From contig JADGJL010000487.1 of assembly GCA_027600665.1 (NCBI GenBank), positions 1 to 20,014 on the forward strand: 20,014 nt of DNA, written 5' to 3'. Numbering within the stretch: the stretch's first letter is position 1; each line of letters begins with the position of its first letter. Origin of the DNA: Irineochytrium annulatum. Its lineage: Eukaryota > Chytridiomycota > Chytridiomycetes > Chytridiales > Chytridiaceae. The translations under genes were made by a program, and so were the position numbers. The notes beneath the pieces are model-generated. The model saw only the letters and a program-made list of their open reading frames with translations. It had not been told where the DNA came from and made no database searches. Positions 18,792 to 20,014 of the stretch are shown in pieces.

Positions 18792-18879
18792 CAAACAATT
18801 ATAATCATGCCCACCCAACGTACCTGTTAACCTACCTCTAATCCCATCCCATCCCTAAGGGACGAAGAAGCCCGCAAAA

Positions 18880-19700
18880 TCACGCAGCTCCTGCATACTC
18901 ACGGTAATCGTCCCGCCATGAAAATGTCCACACGGCGCCGACGGGGTAGAAGGTCCACGCGTCACTGCCAAAGATCTCCGGCAAAGAGAAAGAATAAAGG
19001 TATAGAGCCGTCCCTGCAAAGGTCGAAGAGAACGCCAAAGAAGTATGACGATAGCACGCGGCTCGCAACAAAAAGATCAAAAGCTTCCTTCACAGCCGCC
19101 GCTGAAAGGGAACGCCAAAGAAAATAAACACCGTAACTGGGAAATGATTGACGCAGGCGCCAAGGCAATGAACACGATCAAACCCTACACGGCAATTTTC
19201 CATCACAGCGGCCGCAATATCCATTTGCAGTGAGTCCAGAAACACGCCGGTGCCGAGATTATGAAGCAGAAATATGCACAAAGGAGCATAATATGAAAAG
19301 AAAAGAACCACCGCAAAAAGAATCGACGCAGTAAGCGCGATCATGTTGCTGCCGGGGGAGAACAAGGGGGATTTGAAACCGGCCGCGATGCCCATGGCGA
19401 ACCAGCCGTCGCCGGAGACCTTTAAACGCGACAGCTCATCGCGCGACGAGCCATATTCGTGCCCAGCGTCGCGCCACAATATTTCTGCAGCAGCTCGTAC
19501 CGCCAGCTCGTCCGCACGAGACGGTCTCGCACGGGGTGGGTTCGCAGCACCCCAGATCGCATCTCGTTCTTCGTGGCGACGTTGGAGTCGAGGAAGGGGC
19601 AGGTGCAGGTGCGGACGACGTCGCAGCGGATGCAGACGCCCACGGAGACGACGGGCTTGTAGGTGCAGGTAAAAGTGATGGAGAGCTCATGGATGGGGGA
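18880..19700 (-). CDS. Probable multi-exon membrane protein, family not recognised
   Basis: Three minus-strand segments look coding. The first (about 19696-19475) reads HELSITFTCTYKPVVSVGV, then NEMRSGVLRTHPVRDRLVRTSWRYELLQKY, with a Cys-rich stretch. The second (about 19455-19220) reads KVSGDGWFAMGIAAGFKSPLF followed by one strong membrane segment or a tight pair (MIALTASILFAVVLFFSYYA, then LCIFLL). The third (about 19036-18890), entered after a CTTTGCAG acceptor-like site, reads ALYLYSFSLPEIFGSDAW and FYPVGAVWTFSWRDDY. I could not place in-phase junctions between the first and second segments, so the exact exons and the start are unresolved, and a broken gene is possible. No function can be named. 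Confidence 0.4.
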
Positions 19701-19865
19701 GACGGCGCTTTAGATTCGTAGCAGTCGAGGAGGTGGTGGGTCATATTCATTGAGTTCGTGCGCGGGGTTTGTTCCCAGGAGAGGATGCGCCTATATTGCG
19801 GAAGTAACGTTAGTGTACGCTGTCCGCCGATGCAACGTCAGAGGCATGAACACGCACAGCCACCA

Positions 19866-20014
19866 ATGTGAAGTCACAGCCGGGTTCACAGTGCCTCGAC
19901 GCAAAAACATCCGTGTAAATGAAGAATGAAGGAGGATGACAGAGTTCACCTGACGTGTGCTCATTATGCGCAGTTCAAGTCACCGCTCCGAGATATGCGC
20001 CTGCAAGGTGGTGT
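19866..20014 (-). repeat. Right arm of the diverged inverted repeat
   Basis: Mate of 311-458. The best-conserved 44 bases are the last 44 of the window (19971-20014), and the last base pairs with position 311, so the repeat is cut by the window edge. See the left arm for the match counts. Confidence 0.75.

Noticed and set aside
1..20014. CRISPR array, insertion sequence, or viral genes
   Set aside because: No regularly spaced direct repeats, transposase, integrase, capsid or polymerase motifs were seen.

Overview
The window looks like nuclear DNA of a zoosporic (chytrid-like) fungus. Genes on both strands are split by very short GT-AG introns (about 38-65 nt) with CTAAC/CTGAC/CTAAT-type branch sites. 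They encode soluble-adenylyl-cyclase (ADCY10-like) proteins and 'kinesin-light-chain-like' TPR proteins, families I associate with chytrids and other flagellated eukaryotes and not with yeasts or moulds. The lineage is an inference; no rRNA or marker gene is present.

Layout. 1-535: non-coding, holding the left arm of a diverged inverted repeat whose right arm is the very end of the window. 536-1039 (+): small acidic, probably nuclear protein with a SUMO-interaction-like motif and a SUMO-acceptor consensus. 1040-2471: no convincing gene. 2472-7768 (-): intact 11-exon adenylyl cyclase type 10-like gene; my spliced model gives 1597 aa, close to human sAC, with layout C1 - C2 - P-loop NTPase - helical repeats. 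8336-9349 (-) and 9391-11367 (-): tandem paralogues whose N-terminal domain reads like a TIR domain (ISHAW, WFDLF, WCxxE); the longer one adds a helical TPR-like region. About 11560-12153 (+): GC-rich unknown ORF. 12154-13127: nothing recognised. 13128-18465 (+): second ADCY10-like copy in opposite orientation, sharing at least nine intron positions with the first but carrying several reading-frame breaks, so probably a decaying copy. 18514-18743: dense GGCGC/GCGCC inverted-repeat element ending in a hairpin plus T12. About 18880-19700 (-): probable multi-exon membrane protein. 19866-20014: right repeat arm.

How the genes may relate. The cyclase (cAMP synthesis, with a STAND-like ATPase module and helical repeats) lies downstream of two TIR-like proteins on the same strand, all transcribed leftward. 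If the TIR-like domains are NAD-processing enzymes, this is a small nucleotide-signalling neighbourhood. That link is inference only. The firm results are the exon structure of the cyclase pair, the conserved metal-binding residues of C1, the altered C2 active-site motif, and the contrast between an intact and a broken paralogue.
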